Shown: piece after piece, positions 34,612 to 43,687 of the stretch | Layout of the letters: every line of letters starts with the position of its first letter | Numbering within the stretch: position 1 is the first letter of the stretch | The notes under the pieces: model-generated | What the model was told of the DNA's origin: nothing | Database searches by the model: none | What the model saw: the letters and a program-made list of their open reading frames with translations, nothing else | Assembly: GCA_029556545.1 (NCBI GenBank) | Contig: JAKQEQ010000171.1 | Coordinates: 1-64,000, forward strand | DNA: 64,000 bases | Source of the DNA: Candidatus Hydrogenedentota bacterium | GTDB lineage: Bacteria; Hydrogenedentota; Hydrogenedentia; Hydrogenedentales; JAGMZX01 | Direction of reading: 5' to 3' | Made by a program: the position numbers and the translations under genes

Positions 34612-36891
34612 TTATCTGTAGCCGCCGCCGCGTCCGCCGCGATCGCGTCCGCCACGATCACGCCCGCCGCGGTCGTCGCCACGGCCTCCGGATCGCGGTC
34701 TTCGCGAGTCGCGCCGAGGTCCGCCCGGTCCGTCCGGACCGATCCGCTGAACGCCGCTCGGGTCGACGCGCCCGAGTTCGATATCCGCCTTCAGTTTTGA
34801 CAGGTTGATGCGGCCCATACGGTCGATTTCGAGAACCTTTACATCCACCTCGTCGCCCACGTCCACAACGTCGGTGACTTCGCGCACGTGGCCGGGGGCC
34901 AACTCAGAGATATGAATCAGCCCCTCCTTGCCTCCCATGATCCGGCAGAACGCGCCGAAATTCATGATGCGCGTGATGGTTCCATGGTAGATCTTGTCGA
35001 CCTCGACGTCCGCCACGATCTCCTGGATCATGTCGATGGCGGCCTGGGCACTGGCCTGGTCGACGGCGGCCACATTGATGGTGCCGTCGTCTTCGATGTT
35101 GATCTCGGCGCCGGTCTGGGCCTGGATGGCGCGAACCACCTTGCCGCCCGGCCCGATGACGTCGCGAATCTTCTCGACGTCAATGCGAATCTGGTAGATG
35201 CGCGGGGCGTATGGCGAGAGGTCCGGGCGCGGCTCGGGCAGCACTTCCGCCATTTTCGCGAGGATATGCTCGCGGCCATCCTTCGCCTGAAGCAATGCCT
35301 GATACATGACGTCGCGCGAGATGCCCTTTATCTTCGTATCCATCTGGAACGCGGTGATGCCCTTGTGCGTGCCGCACACCTTGAAATCCATGTCGCCCAG
35401 ATGGTCTTCGTCGCCGAGGATGTCGCTCAAGACGCGCACCTCGTCGCCTTCTTTGATAAGGCCCATGGCGATGCCCGCCACGGGAGCGAGGGTCTGCACG
35501 CCGGCGTCCATGAGGCTCAGGCTGCTGCCGCAGACCGAGGCCATCGAACTCGATCCGTTGCTCTCCGTGATATCCGATACGACCCGCACCGTGTACGGGA
35601 AGTCGGTCATATCGGGTTCCTCCGCCGTGTTGAAGGGCAACACCGGCTCGATGGCGCGCTCGGCCAGCTTGCCGTGGCCGATTTCGCGACGGCCCGGCCC
35701 CATGATGCGGCGCACTTCGCCGACGGACCACGGGGGGAAGTTGTAGTGCAGGAAGAACCGGCGGAAGAAGTCCCCCGTCAGCTCATCCATGCGTTGTTCG
35801 TCGCGGCTGGTTCCCAGCGTGGTGGTCACGAGCGCCTGGGTCTCGCCGCGCGTGAACAAGGCCGAGCCGTGCGCCCGCGGCAGCACGCCGACCTCGACGG
35901 TGATAGGCCGAATGTCGGCGGGGCCGCGGCCGTCGATGCGCGTATTCGCCTCGACCACCTGCCGGCGCATGAGTTGTTTTCCCACGGCATCAAAGGCCTC
36001 GGAAACCTCACGGGCGCGCTGTTCATAAAGTTCCGCGCCGTATTTCTCCGCGAGAGACGCCTTCACCTCTTCCTTGATCGCGTCGATACTGTCGTGCCGG
36101 ACCTGTTTCTCGACGACACGCAGCGCCTCGGCGAGGCGTTCGCGCGCGATAGCCTCGACGTCGGCGATCACCTCCTCGTTGGTCTGGGGCGACTCGTAGG
36201 GCATCTTCTCGATGCCGCAGCGGCGCCGTAGTTCCTCGATCCCTTCGATGATCGTCTTGATATGGCGATGCCCGAATTCGAGCGCGCCCAGCATGACCTC
36301 TTCGGACACCTCGCGCGCCGATCCCTCGACCATGGTGATGGCGTCGCGCGTGCCCGCCATAACCACGTCAATCTCGCTCGATTCCATGTCCTCCATCGTA
36401 GGATCAACGATGAATTCGCCCTCGATGAGCCCGACGCGCACCGCGCCTATCGGTTCGAGCAATGGAATCTTCGAGATATGCAGCGCAGCCGAGGCGGCGT
36501 TGATCGAGATCACGTCCGGATCGTTGACGTTGTCCGCCGACAAAACGGTCTGGCACACCTGCATCTCATGATAGAACCCCTTGGGAAACAAGGGGCGCAA
36601 CGGTCGGTCGGTCAGCCGGCACACGAGAATCTCGCGTTCCGACGGACGCGCTTCGCGCCGGAAGAAATTGCCCGGGATTTGCCCCACGGAATAGAACTTC
36701 TCCCGGTAGTCCACCGTGAGGGGGAGAAAATCCTGCCCGGGGCGGACCTCGGGCGCGACGCATACGGCGGACAGCACCATGGTGTCGCCGATGCGGCAGA
36801 TAACGGCGCCGTGCGCCTGCTTTGCGATACGGCCGGTCTCAAAAACGAGTTCCCGATCGCCCACGTTTACGGTAATGCGTTCCACTGACAA
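34612..36891 (-). CDS. pnp: Polyribonucleotide nucleotidyltransferase
   Basis: 759 residues. PNPase degrades RNA 3' to 5' using phosphate. Order: RNase PH core 1, alpha-helical linker, RNase PH core 2 ([32 protein letters not shown]), KH domain with [17 protein letters not shown]1 domain with [15 protein letters not shown], and a C-terminal tail of RGG-type repeats ([17 protein letters not shown]) that may bind RNA or RNase E-like partners. The start is a TTG at 36891 with GGAG 9 nt upstream; a GTG two codons in (36885) is an alternative. It follows rpsO, as in most bacteria, across a 210-nt spacer that contains a hairpin. Confidence 0.97.
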   Translation of the reverse strand: MSVERITVNVGDRELVFETGRIAKQAHGAVICRIGDTMVLSAVCVAPEVRPGQDFLPLTVDYREKFYSVGQIPGNFFRREARPSEREILVCRLTDRPLRPLFPKGFYHEMQVCQTVLSADNVNDPDVISINAASAALHISKIPLLEPIGAVRVGLIEGEFIVDPTMEDMESSEIDVVMAGTRDAITMVEGSAREVSEEVMLGALEFGHRHIKTIIEGIEELRRRCGIEKMPYESPQTNEEVIADVEAIARERLAEALRVVEKQVRHDSIDAIKEEVKASLAEKYGAELYEQRAREVSEAFDAVGKQLMRRQVVEANTRIDGRGPADIRPITVEVGVLPRAHGSALFTRGETQALVTTTLGTSRDEQRMDELTGDFFRRFFLHYNFPPWSVGEVRRIMGPGRREIGHGKLAERAIEPVLPFNTAEEPDMTDFPYTVRVVSDITESNGSSSMASVCGSSLSLMDAGVQTLAPVAGIAMGLIKEGDEVRVLSDILGDEDHLGDMDFKVCGTHKGITAFQMDTKIKGISRDVMYQALLQAKDGREHILAKMAEVLPEPRPDLSPYAPRIYQIRIDVEKIRDVIGPGGKVVRAIQAQTGAEINIEDDGTINVAAVDQASAQAAIDMIQEIVADVEVDKIYHGTITRIMNFGAFCRIMGGKEGLIHISELAPGHVREVTDVVDVGDEVDVKVLEIDRMGRINLSKLKADIELGRVDPSGVQRIGPDGPGGPRRDSRRPRSGGRGDDRGGRDRGGRDRGGRGGGYR

Positions 36892-37069
36892 TGTTCCTTA
36901 CTCCTTCTTCCTTCTTGCGTGGAACGCCTCCCGCCGCGTCCCACTGTTTCCTTCTTGCTTCCTCTTTTCCGATTCGTCACATCCCAACACGTCTCGTCGT
37001 CACACTTGCTCGCTGCCTGACCTGCATTTCGTGCAGCAACTTCCAATCGGGGCGGGAGGATATGTATGG

Positions 37070-37092
37070 CGGGGCGACCCCGGGCCGCCCCG
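37070..37092 (-). terminator. Hairpin between rpsO and pnp
   Basis: CGGGGCG (37070-37076) and CGCCCCG (37086-37092) form a 7-bp GC stem around 9 nt, about 10 nt after the rpsO stop. There is no U-tract, so it is more likely an RNA-processing or attenuating hairpin, as at the rpsO-pnp junction in E. coli, than a full terminator. Confidence 0.55.
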
Positions 37093-37102
37093 CGCGCGGG
37101 CA

Positions 37103-37372
37103 TTACTTTCTGAGGCCCAGTTCCTGAATCAGGCTTCGATAGCGTTCCAGGTCGTTCCGGCGCAGATAGTTCAAGAGATTGCGCCGCTTGCCGACCATCT
37201 TCAACAGTCCGATGCGGCCGGCGTGGTCCTTCTTATGGACCTTGAAATGCTCCGTGAGCTGGTTGATGCGTTCCGTCAGCAGTGCGATCTGCACTTCCGC
37301 CGATCCGGTGTCCGCCTCGCTCTTGCCGTGCTTGCCGATAAGCTCCAGTTTTCGTTCCTTCGTCAGAGGCAT
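37103..37372 (-). CDS. rpsO: 30S ribosomal protein S15
   Basis: 89 residues, the standard length. S15 binds 16S rRNA early in assembly of the small subunit. [22 protein letters not shown]-like helix, [19 protein letters not shown] and LLNYLRRND are the family core. It lies upstream of pnp, the common arrangement in which S15 and PNPase control their own mRNA. Confidence 0.98.
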   Translation of the reverse strand: MPLTKERKLELIGKHGKSEADTGSAEVQIALLTERINQLTEHFKVHKKDHAGRIGLLKMVGKRRNLLNYLRRNDLERYRSLIQELGLRK

Positions 37373-37462
37373 TCCTTTACCCTCTCGCCCTGCGCCCAGG
37401 TCGCCGCACCCGATTCGCGCGCGCCCGAGTCGCGGGTCGTTGTTATGCCGCCGGCGCGGGGC

Positions 37463-38665
37463 TCACTTGTCCGTGAGCGCCGCCACCCCCGGCAGCGTTT
37501 TTCCTTCGATCATCTCCAGCGCGGCGCCGCCGCCCGTGGAGACATGAGACATCTTTTCGGCCAGGCCGAACTGGTCGACCGCCGCCGCCGTGTCGCCGCC
37601 GCCGATGATGCTTGTCGCGTCGCCCGCCGCCAGCGCTTCGGCGAGGGCGCGCGTGCCCCTGCTGAACGTCTCCATCTCGAAGACGCCCACCGGGCCGTTC
37701 CAGACGACCATCCGCGACTGCTTGATCACGTCGATGAAGTTTTCTGTGGTCTTCGGGCCGATGTCGAGCCCCTGCCAGCCGGGCTCGATGCCATCGATGG
37801 GGACCACCTTCACATTGGCGTCCGGCGCGAACCGGTCTGCCACCACTAGGTCCACCGGCAACTCGAGGGCCACGCCTCGGTCCTTGGCTTTGGCGAGCGC
37901 GTTCCGCGCCACGCTGAGGCCTTCCTCATCGAGGAGCGATTCGCCAATCTCGAGCCCCTGCGCCTTGAGAAACGTATAGGACATGCCGCCGCCGATCAGG
38001 AGCGTATCAACCAGGTTCAGCAGGTTGTCGATGACCCCGATCTTATCGGCCACTTTGGCCCCGCCGAGAATGGCGGTCAAGGGTCGGTCCGGATCGGTCA
38101 ACACTTTCGAGAAATACGCTATTTCCTTGGCTACGAGGAAGCCGGCGGCGTTCTGCGCGACATACTCGGTCACGCCGGCCGTCGAGGCGTGCGCCCGGTG
38201 CACCGAGCCGAAGGCGTCACTGACGTACACGTCCGCCAGTTGCGCCAGCGCCTGCGACAACGCGGGGTCGTTCTTCTCCTCACCGGGCTCGAAGCGCGTG
38301 TTCTCGAGCACGATGATGTCGCCCGGCTGCATCGCCGCGACCGCCGCCTCGACCTCGGGTCCAACGACCTGATCAAGTTTCGTGACGTTGCCGCCCACCA
38401 GTTCGCGGAGTCGCGCCGCGACATGGTCCATCTTCAGTTTCGCGAGCTTCGCCGGGTCGTCTTTCACCTTCTTCGGCCGCCCGAGATGCGACATGAGGAT
38501 GAGCTTTCCGCCCTGCTCCCGCACGTGGTTGATGCTCTTGAGCGCGGCCCGGATGCGCGCGTCGTTGCGCACCGATCCATCGTCGTTCTGCGGCACGTTG
38601 AAATCCACGCGCATAAGCACGCGCTTGCCGGCGACGTCCAAATCCTCGATGCTGAGCTTATTCAT
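37463..38665 (-). CDS. pgk: Phosphoglycerate kinase
   Basis: 400 residues, normal length. Pgk converts 1,3-bisphosphoglycerate and ADP to 3-phosphoglycerate and ATP. Visible are RVDFNVPQ at the N-terminus, [36 protein letters not shown] (substrate domain), and [10 protein letters not shown] and GGGDTAAAV (nucleotide domain). It follows gap by 28 nt in a glycolytic operon. Confidence 0.98.
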   Translation of the reverse strand: MNKLSIEDLDVAGKRVLMRVDFNVPQNDDGSVRNDARIRAALKSINHVREQGGKLILMSHLGRPKKVKDDPAKLAKLKMDHVAARLRELVGGNVTKLDQVVGPEVEAAVAAMQPGDIIVLENTRFEPGEEKNDPALSQALAQLADVYVSDAFGSVHRAHASTAGVTEYVAQNAAGFLVAKEIAYFSKVLTDPDRPLTAILGGAKVADKIGVIDNLLNLVDTLLIGGGMSYTFLKAQGLEIGESLLDEEGLSVARNALAKAKDRGVALELPVDLVVADRFAPDANVKVVPIDGIEPGWQGLDIGPKTTENFIDVIKQSRMVVWNGPVGVFEMETFSRGTRALAEALAAGDATSIIGGGDTAAAVDQFGLAEKMSHVSTGGGAALEMIEGKTLPGVAALTDK

Positions 38666-38693
38666 GACATTGCATTCCCTGAGTGCGCGGCGC

Positions 38694-39689
38694 TCAGGCC
38701 ATCTTCTTGAGCAGGTCGACGCAGCGGTTCGAGTACCCCCATTCGTTGTCGTACCAGGAAATCACCTTGACGAAATTGTCGCCCATGACCGAGGTAAGCG
38801 CCGCATCGAACACGCTCGAATGCGCGTTGCCGATCACGTCGCAGGATACGATGGGGTCTTCGCAGTACTGCAAGATGCCCTTGAGGGGGCCTTCGGCGGC
38901 GGCTTTCATCGCTTCGTTGATCGCCACGGCCGTGGCTGGGCGCTCCAACTCGGCGACCAGGTCCACGACCGAACCGTCGATGACCGGCACGCGCATGGCC
39001 ATGCCGTCGAGTTTCTTGTCAAGCGCGGGCAACACCTTGCCCACGGCACGCGCGGCGCCGGTGGTCGTCGGAATAATCGAGTAGGCGGCGGCTCGCGCGC
39101 GGCGCAGGTCGCTGTGCGGCATGTCCAGCACGCGCTGGTCGTTCGTGTAGGCGTGGATAGTCGTCATGAGGCCGCGCTTGATGCCGAACTTTTCATGGAG
39201 CACCTTGGCCATCGGCGCGAGGCAGTTCGTCGTGCAGCTCGCGTTCGACACTACCACGTCGCTCGACTTCAGGGTATCATCGTTCACGCCCACCACGATG
39301 ATGGCGTCCACCGCGTCCTTCGGCGGCACGGTCAGCAGCACTTTCTTCGCGCCGGCCTGTTTATGCAGGAGGCACTGCTCCTTCTTGCGGAACACGCCCG
39401 TTGATTCGACGACGAGATCGACACCGTCCGCGCCCCACGGCAGTTCGGCCGGATTCTTCAGCGCCGTTACCTTGACTTCCTTGCCGGCGACGACGATCGA
39501 GTTCTCCCGCGCTTCGACCGACTGCTTGTATACGCCCATTACGCTGTCGTACTTGAGCAAATGGGCCAACGTCTTCGCGTCGGTCAGGTCATTGATGGCG
39601 GCTACTTCAAGGGCCTCTTCCTCCATCAGCAGCTTGAAGACCGCGCGACCGATACGCCCGAACCCGTTGATTCCAACCTTTGTCGCCAT
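38694..39689 (-). CDS. gap: Glyceraldehyde-3-phosphate dehydrogenase, type I
   Basis: 331 residues from ATG 39689, chosen because GGAAG lies 8 nt upstream and the protein then begins with the standard ATKVGINGFGRIGR. The catalytic cysteine is in SNASCTTNC, the histidine in the later GLMTTIHAYTNDQ context, and the C-terminus ends WYDNEWGYSNR. It makes 1,3-bisphosphoglycerate from glyceraldehyde 3-phosphate with NAD. First gene of gap-pgk, with a long leader. Confidence 0.98.
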   Translation of the reverse strand: MATKVGINGFGRIGRAVFKLLMEEEALEVAAINDLTDAKTLAHLLKYDSVMGVYKQSVEARENSIVVAGKEVKVTALKNPAELPWGADGVDLVVESTGVFRKKEQCLLHKQAGAKKVLLTVPPKDAVDAIIVVGVNDDTLKSSDVVVSNASCTTNCLAPMAKVLHEKFGIKRGLMTTIHAYTNDQRVLDMPHSDLRRARAAAYSIIPTTTGAARAVGKVLPALDKKLDGMAMRVPVIDGSVVDLVAELERPATAVAINEAMKAAAEGPLKGILQYCEDPIVSCDVIGNAHSSVFDAALTSVMGDNFVKVISWYDNEWGYSNRCVDLLKKMA

Positions 39690-39942
39690 GACTCGCACTT
39701 CCTTTCCGCATTGCGCCAACGTTACGTAGACTCAGGCGCCGTCGGCGCCGGAATGCTCCGCGCGCACTTCACCCCGGCAGGCCTGACCGAAAACAGGTTT
39801 ACGAGATTGGGGAAAACCACAGACGACAACCCAGGCGGGAGGGGCGTCGCGGCCCCCAATTCCGGCGGGTATTCCACACGGACCGGATGCGCCCATAACC
39901 CCGCTTTGTCGGGGCGTGGTCTCCCGCTCTCCACGGAGAAGG

Positions 39943-39972
39943 AGTATTGCACACAAACGTCATACAAGTCAA
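39943..39972 (-). promoter_or_regulatory. Candidate promoter of gap-pgk
   Basis: On the minus strand TTGACT (39967-39972) and AATACT (39943-39948) are 18 nt apart. The predicted start near 39936 leaves about 245 nt of leader before gap. Confidence 0.5.
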
Positions 39973-40127
39973 ACTGCCAACGACAGAAGGGCCGACGACA
40001 GCGCGCGAGGCGGCGCCTGCTCCCTCTCCCCGAGGGATCGGGTCGGAGTGAGGGTTGCGTCTTCGGGGGTACGACGCCCTCGTGCCGGTGATGCTCGACA
40101 TCATCTCGCGACGCCGGGCCGCCATAA

Positions 40128-40136
40128 TGCTATAAT
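40128..40136 (+). promoter_or_regulatory. Extended -10 promoter of the antitoxin-toxin pair
   Basis: TGCTATAAT, a perfect extended -10, with no good -35; start predicted near 40143, 23 nt before the antitoxin ATG, with GGGAG in between as ribosome site. Confidence 0.6.
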
Positions 40137-40165
40137 TTCGATGTGCAAAAAGGGAGATACGTGAA

Positions 40166-40402
40166 ATGACATGTCGTGGACACGTCAAGGACGGCGTGGT
40201 CGTCTTGGACGAGCCGGCGCTGATGCCAGATGGCGCGTTGGTCGAGATCAGGGTGGTCGATGCCGATATCGAGACCGACGAGGATAACGACGTCGCCGCG
40301 CTCCAGCGAGACCTGCTCGAGTTCGCCGGGAAGTTTACCGGTCTGCCCGAGGACGCGGCCCGGAACGTCGATCATTACCTGTACGGGCATCCGAAGCGAT
40401 GA
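40166..40402 (+). CDS. Antitoxin, AF2212-like (DUF104) family
   Basis: 78 residues. The opening CRGHVKDGVVVLDEPALMPDG and the strand ALVEIRVVD belong to the AF2212-like antitoxins that partner PIN toxins; the C-terminal helix (LLEFAGKFTGLPEDAARNVD) would wrap the toxin. GGGAG lies 9 nt before ATG 40166. The toxin ATG overlaps its stop by 4 nt, so toxin synthesis depends on antitoxin translation. Autoregulation of the promoter is likely. Confidence 0.88.
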   Translation: MTCRGHVKDGVVVLDEPALMPDGALVEIRVVDADIETDEDNDVAALQRDLLEFAGKFTGLPEDAARNVDHYLYGHPKR

Positions 40403-40800
40403 CCGCCGTCTTCGCGGATACCGCTTTCTTCGTCGCCCTGCTGAATCCGCGTGACACCCATCACCAGGACGCGCTGGAAGCGTCGCGCACGCTGCGGCGG
40501 ACAGTGACCACCACGGATTGGGTTATCGTCGAGACCGGTAATTTCGTCTGCGATTCGCCGCAGAGACCGTTATTTCCGCCATTCGTCCGCCGCCTGCGAG
40601 CCAACCCGCGCTTCGCGGTACGGCGTGGCACGGCGCGGACATTGGAGGACGCGCTCGATCTCTACGCGGCCCGCCCGGATAAATCGTGGTCCCTCACGGA
40701 TTGCATCTCCTTCGTGGTGATGCGAGAGGAAGGGCTTACGGATGCGTTGACCACGGACCATCATTTCGCGCAGGCGGGCTTCAAGGCGCTGCTGTTGTAA
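40399..40800 (+). CDS. PIN-domain toxin (VapC-like ribonuclease)
   Basis: 133 residues of PIN fold. The conserved acidic residues that bind magnesium are present: D7 (FADTAFFVALL), E45 (VIVETGNF), D101 (SLTDCISF) and D120 (TTDHHFAQAGF). VapC-type toxins cut tRNA or rRNA when freed from the antitoxin. It forms a typical pair with the preceding gene, and ends in LLL. Confidence 0.9.
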   Translation: MTAVFADTAFFVALLNPRDTHHQDALEASRTLRRTVTTTDWVIVETGNFVCDSPQRPLFPPFVRRLRANPRFAVRRGTARTLEDALDLYAARPDKSWSLTDCISFVVMREEGLTDALTTDHHFAQAGFKALLL

Positions 40801-41094
40801 ACGGCGGTCGGTCGCGGGTCATGCGCCCGTTTTCGTGCCGGCATCTCCGCATGGGCTTGTGAAGCAGGGGGGCACGACAGCCCCACGGCGCGCTGAATTC
40901 CAGAAATCCCGCCAGCGGTCGCGATGCCGACACCGGACCGACAACGACAGGTTCATCAAACGCAGATGGGGCGTAGCTGCGATTGTCGCCTGATTTCGGG
41001 CAGGGCGCAAGGCTGGCGATGGATTCTAACATATTGTAAACACTGTATTTGCAGACTTCTGCGATTTGGGCATGATCTATGCTGTCTCTCGGAT

Positions 41095-41889
41095 ATGAAA
41101 CTGGTTTCCTGCATGCTTCGGTGGTCTGTCGTGGCGGGGATCGTCGTGTCCGCGCGGCTCGCGCTTGCGGCCCAGCCCGTCATCGAGCCGCCGCAGGCAC
41201 CGGCGCGCGCGCGGGTCGGAGAACCGGTGGAAATATCGTATGTCGTGCGTTGGGACGGCCCGCCCGAGACATACGTCATTAAACCGCCCACGGCCCCAAC
41301 GCTCGATTGGGGAAAAGCGGAGTTTGTCCGCCTGTCGGTGAAGGCTGAAGACGCCGCCACGGCGGCGACGCTGATATTGCGCGTGTTTCCGGAACAGGGT
41401 GGCCGCTTTGACGTGCCGCCCGTTTCGATTTCCCTGGCGGCGGAGGGCGGATCGGGCGCCGAAACGCCGCTCGAATCCGCCTCCGTATCGTTGACGGTGA
41501 AGGGACATGGCGGCCGCTGGGCTTTAGCGTTGCCGGTGGCCGTCGTGGGAGTCGTCGGCCTCGTGATCGCGGCGTTCCGATGGACGCGCCGCGGGCGGGA
41601 GACCGGCGGTGACGCGACCCTTTCGCCCCTCGAGCAGGCGCGCGAGGCCCTGCACGCGGCGCGTCGGCGCCGGCTGGACGGTGACTTCTACGCGTGTTAC
41701 CGGAAATTGGCGGAGGCGGCGGCGCGGTTGCCGGAGGACGAGGAGTCCCGGAGACTCAAGAAAACGCTCGAGGATCGCACCCGGCAGGTGGGCTATCAGG
41801 GGGTGCGGCCCAGCGATGATGAATTGGAAGGCGACATGCGCGATATCGAACGCGCGTTGGCGCGTTGGAAGGAGACAACGACACCATGA
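41095..41889 (+). CDS. Short BatD-like membrane protein
   Basis: 264 residues: a signal peptide (VSCMLRWSVVAGIVVSARLALA), an exported beta-sandwich of about 110 residues with PAPARARVGEPVEISYVV-type strand pattern, a membrane helix at about 146-166 (LALPVAVVGVVGLVIAAF), and a cytoplasmic helical tail (EQAREALHAARRRRLDGDFYACYRKLAEAAARL). This is the layout of BatD-like proteins reduced to one domain. No Shine-Dalgarno sequence precedes ATG 41095; a TATGCT at 41078-41083 is the best -10. It overlaps moxR by 4 nt and opens the Bat locus. The 294 nt before it contain nothing else recognisable. Confidence 0.78.
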   Translation: MKLVSCMLRWSVVAGIVVSARLALAAQPVIEPPQAPARARVGEPVEISYVVRWDGPPETYVIKPPTAPTLDWGKAEFVRLSVKAEDAATAATLILRVFPEQGGRFDVPPVSISLAAEGGSGAETPLESASVSLTVKGHGGRWALALPVAVVGVVGLVIAAFRWTRRGRETGGDATLSPLEQAREALHAARRRRLDGDFYACYRKLAEAAARLPEDEESRRLKKTLEDRTRQVGYQGVRPSDDELEGDMRDIERALARWKETTTP

Positions 41890-42872
41890 GCGTAAACGTG
41901 GAAGCGGTGCGGCGGAACGTCGAGCAGCAGTCTCAGTTTGTGACGCGGCTGCGCGCGGAGATTGGCCAGGTCATTGTGGGGCAACAGTACATGGTGGACC
42001 GGCTGCTGGTCGGCCTGCTGGCGAACGGCCACGTGCTGATCGAGGGCGTGCCCGGCCTGGCCAAGACGCTCGCGGTCAATACGCTGGCCCGGGCGATGGC
42101 GTGCGCGTTCAAGCGCATCCAATTCACGCCGGACCTGCTGCCGGCGGACCTGATCGGCACGCTGGTCTACAACCCGAAGACCGGCGACTTCACCACGAAG
42201 AAGGGCCCCATCTTCGGCAACATCATATTGGCGGACGAGATCAATCGCGCGCCCGCCAAGGTGCAGAGCGCGCTGCTTGAGGCGATGCAGGAGCGGCAGG
42301 TGACCATCGGCGAAGAAACGTTTCGCCTCGAGGAACCGTTCATGGTGCTCGCGACGCAGAACCCCATCGAGCAGGAAGGGACTTATCCGCTCCCCGAGGC
42401 GCAGGTGGACCGGTTCATGCTCAAGCTGCGCATCAATTACCCGACCCGCGCCGAGGAACGGGAGATCATGAGCCGCATCGACCTGCTCCACGCGCCGCAG
42501 GTGTCCCCGGTGGTGACGCGCCAGGAAATCCTCGAGGCGCGCGAGGTCGTGAACCGGATCTACGTCGACGAGAAGGCAAAGAACTACATCGTCGATATCG
42601 TGCACGCGACGCGCAATCCGGAGGCCTTCGGCCTGAAAATCAACCACCTGATCGAGTACGGCGCGTCGCCGCGCGCGAGTCTGTACCTGCAACAGGGCGC
42701 GCGGGCGCTTGCCTTTCTCCAGGGCGAGGGTAACGTGTTCCCGAACGACGTGAAACAGATCGCGATGGACGTGCTGCGCCACCGCGTGCGCGTGACTTAC
42801 GAGGCCGAGGCGGAGAACGTCGCCAGCGAAGACATCATCCGAAAGATTCTGGACACGGTGCCTGTTCCGTGA
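41886..42872 (+). CDS. MoxR family AAA+ ATPase
   Basis: 328 residues. Walker A is GVPGLAKT near 55-62, Walker B is ILADEINRAPAK, sensor 1 is VLATQNPIEQEGTYPLPEAQ and the arginine finger region is DRFMLKLRI. MoxR proteins act as chaperones with VWA partners, here the three VWA/DUF58 genes downstream. AAGGAGA lies 10 nt before ATG 41886. Originally the DUF58 gene would have followed closely; now an 815-nt repeat array separates them. Confidence 0.95.
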   Translation: MSVNVEAVRRNVEQQSQFVTRLRAEIGQVIVGQQYMVDRLLVGLLANGHVLIEGVPGLAKTLAVNTLARAMACAFKRIQFTPDLLPADLIGTLVYNPKTGDFTTKKGPIFGNIILADEINRAPAKVQSALLEAMQERQVTIGEETFRLEEPFMVLATQNPIEQEGTYPLPEAQVDRFMLKLRINYPTRAEEREIMSRIDLLHAPQVSPVVTRQEILEAREVVNRIYVDEKAKNYIVDIVHATRNPEAFGLKINHLIEYGASPRASLYLQQGARALAFLQGEGNVFPNDVKQIAMDVLRHRVRVTYEAEAENVASEDIIRKILDTVPVP

Positions 42873-42920
42873 GAGGGCAATTCACCACAGAGGCACGGAG
42901 GGCACAGAGGAAACACAGAG

Positions 42921-42980
42921 ATGAAGGAACGCGAACTAGACCAGTTGGCGCAGCGGAACGGAGACCCGCCATGCAAGTGA
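42921..42980 (+). CDS. 19-codon mini-ORF, internally deleted copy of the GxxExxY gene
   Basis: Encodes MKERELDQLAQRNGDPPCK: the first 12 residues and last 6 of the neighbouring full gene joined by one asparagine. It has the same leader with GAGGA 9 nt upstream, so it should be translated as well as the full gene. A nearly identical copy is at 43466-43525. Confidence 0.45.
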   Translation: MKERELDQLAQRNGDPPCK

Positions 42981-43023
42981 GGATTCACCACAGAGGCACG
43001 AAGGGCACAGAGGAAACACAGAG

Positions 43024-43422
43024 ATGAATGAACCCGAACTAAACCAGTTGGCGCAGCGGGTGATAGGCGCGGCGATCGAGGTCCACAGGGTGCTTGGGCC
43101 AGGCCTCTTGGAGCCCGTCTATGAGGATGCGCTCTGCCATGAACTCGCGTTGGCTGGCATAGGCCATGAACGTCAGGTTTCGATACCGGTGCGTTACAAG
43201 GGCATCGTGCTGAAGAACGCATTCCGCGTGGACGTCCTGGTGGAACGTCAGATCGTGCTCGAACTGAAATCGGTCGATGAGGTCCTGCCCATTCACAAGG
43301 CGCAGGTGCTCACGTACCTTCGAATGATGGACCTCTGGCTTGGATACGTGCTCAACTTCAACGAGGAAACCCTCGTCAAGGGGGTACGCCGCTTGGTGAG
43401 CGGAGACCCGCCGTGCGAGTGA
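43024..43422 (+). CDS. GxxExxY protein, PD-(D/E)xK nuclease-like
   Basis: 132 residues. The name-giving motif is GLLEPVY at 27-33. A PD-(D/E)xK-like site follows: D70 in FRVDVLVERQ, E80-x-K82 in VLELK, and Q94 in HKAQVLTYLRMM, the usual extra glutamine. So it is predicted to be a small nuclease or nuclease-derived protein; activity is not established for the family as far as I know. Relatives are very often found amid ACAGAG-type repeats. ATG 43024 has GAGGA 9 nt upstream, carried by the leader repeat. It is the only intact copy in the array inserted in the Bat locus. Confidence 0.88.
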   Translation: MNEPELNQLAQRVIGAAIEVHRVLGPGLLEPVYEDALCHELALAGIGHERQVSIPVRYKGIVLKNAFRVDVLVERQIVLELKSVDEVLPIHKAQVLTYLRMMDLWLGYVLNFNEETLVKGVRRLVSGDPPCE

Positions 43423-43465
43423 GGATTCACCACAGAGGCACGAAGGGCACAGAGGAAACACAGAG

Positions 43466-43525
43466 ATGAAGGAACGCGAACTAGACCAGTTGGCGCACCG
43501 GAACGGAGACCCGCCGTGCAAGTGA
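43466..43525 (+). CDS. 19-codon mini-ORF, second deleted copy
   Basis: Same structure as the mini-ORF at 42921-42980 with the same deletion junction (CGGAACGGAGACCC); it differs mainly by CAG to CAC at codon 11. Because both share one junction, they descend from one deletion event and were then copied to both sides of the intact gene. Confidence 0.45.
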   Translation: MKERELDQLAHRNGDPPCK

Positions 43526-43687
43526 GGACTCACCACAGAGGCACGAAGGGCACAGAGGAATCACAGAGATGAATGAACGCGAATTCGGACCGATGAGCAC
43601 AGACGCGGGAGCGACACGCTATGTGCGAGCCGCCTCCTCCGTGGCTCTCCGTGTTCTCTGTGTCTCTGTGGTAAGGATTAACCCGTC

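Larger units (their letters stand above)
39690..40165. other. Divergent region: gap leader, repeat and antitoxin promoter
   Basis: About 475 nt without a gene. On the minus strand it is a candidate 245-nt gap leader containing the hairpin CCCCGACAAAGCGGGG (near 39897-39915). At about 40018-40065 there is a GC-rich motif with CCCTCTCCCCGAGGGATCG and GGAGTGAGGGTTG resembling the repeat at 23.5 kb. The right end carries the antitoxin promoter. Confidence 0.5.
42881..43673 (+). mobile_element. Tandem repeat array carrying a GxxExxY gene and two deleted copies
   Basis: A 40-nt leader repeat (TTCACCACAGAGGCAC...) occurs at 42881-42920, 42984-43023, 43426-43465 and 43529-43568, each ending directly at an ATG and including a GAGGA ribosome site. 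The unit between leaders 2 and 3 is 442 nt and contains the full GxxExxY gene. The units after leaders 1 and 3 are 103 nt each and carry the same in-frame deletion (339 nt shorter, 113 codons). A fourth unit is truncated. The array is closed on the right by an inverted degenerate leader at about 43635-43673 (CCTCCGTGGCTCTCCGTG...). It lies between moxR and DUF58 in the Bat locus. Transposition machinery is not visible. Confidence 0.8.

Noticed and set aside
34888-36231. A 447-codon plus-strand frame opposite pnp
   Set aside because: Antisense shadow of an unmistakable PNPase gene.
36892-37102. Possible riboswitch or S15-binding leader between rpsO and pnp
   Set aside because: Beyond a GC hairpin no recognised structure could be made out by eye.
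42881-43568. Possible CRISPR array from four regularly repeated 40-nt leaders
   Set aside because: Spacing is irregular (103, 442, 103 nt), the intervening sequences are related coding units and not unique spacers, and no cas gene is present.
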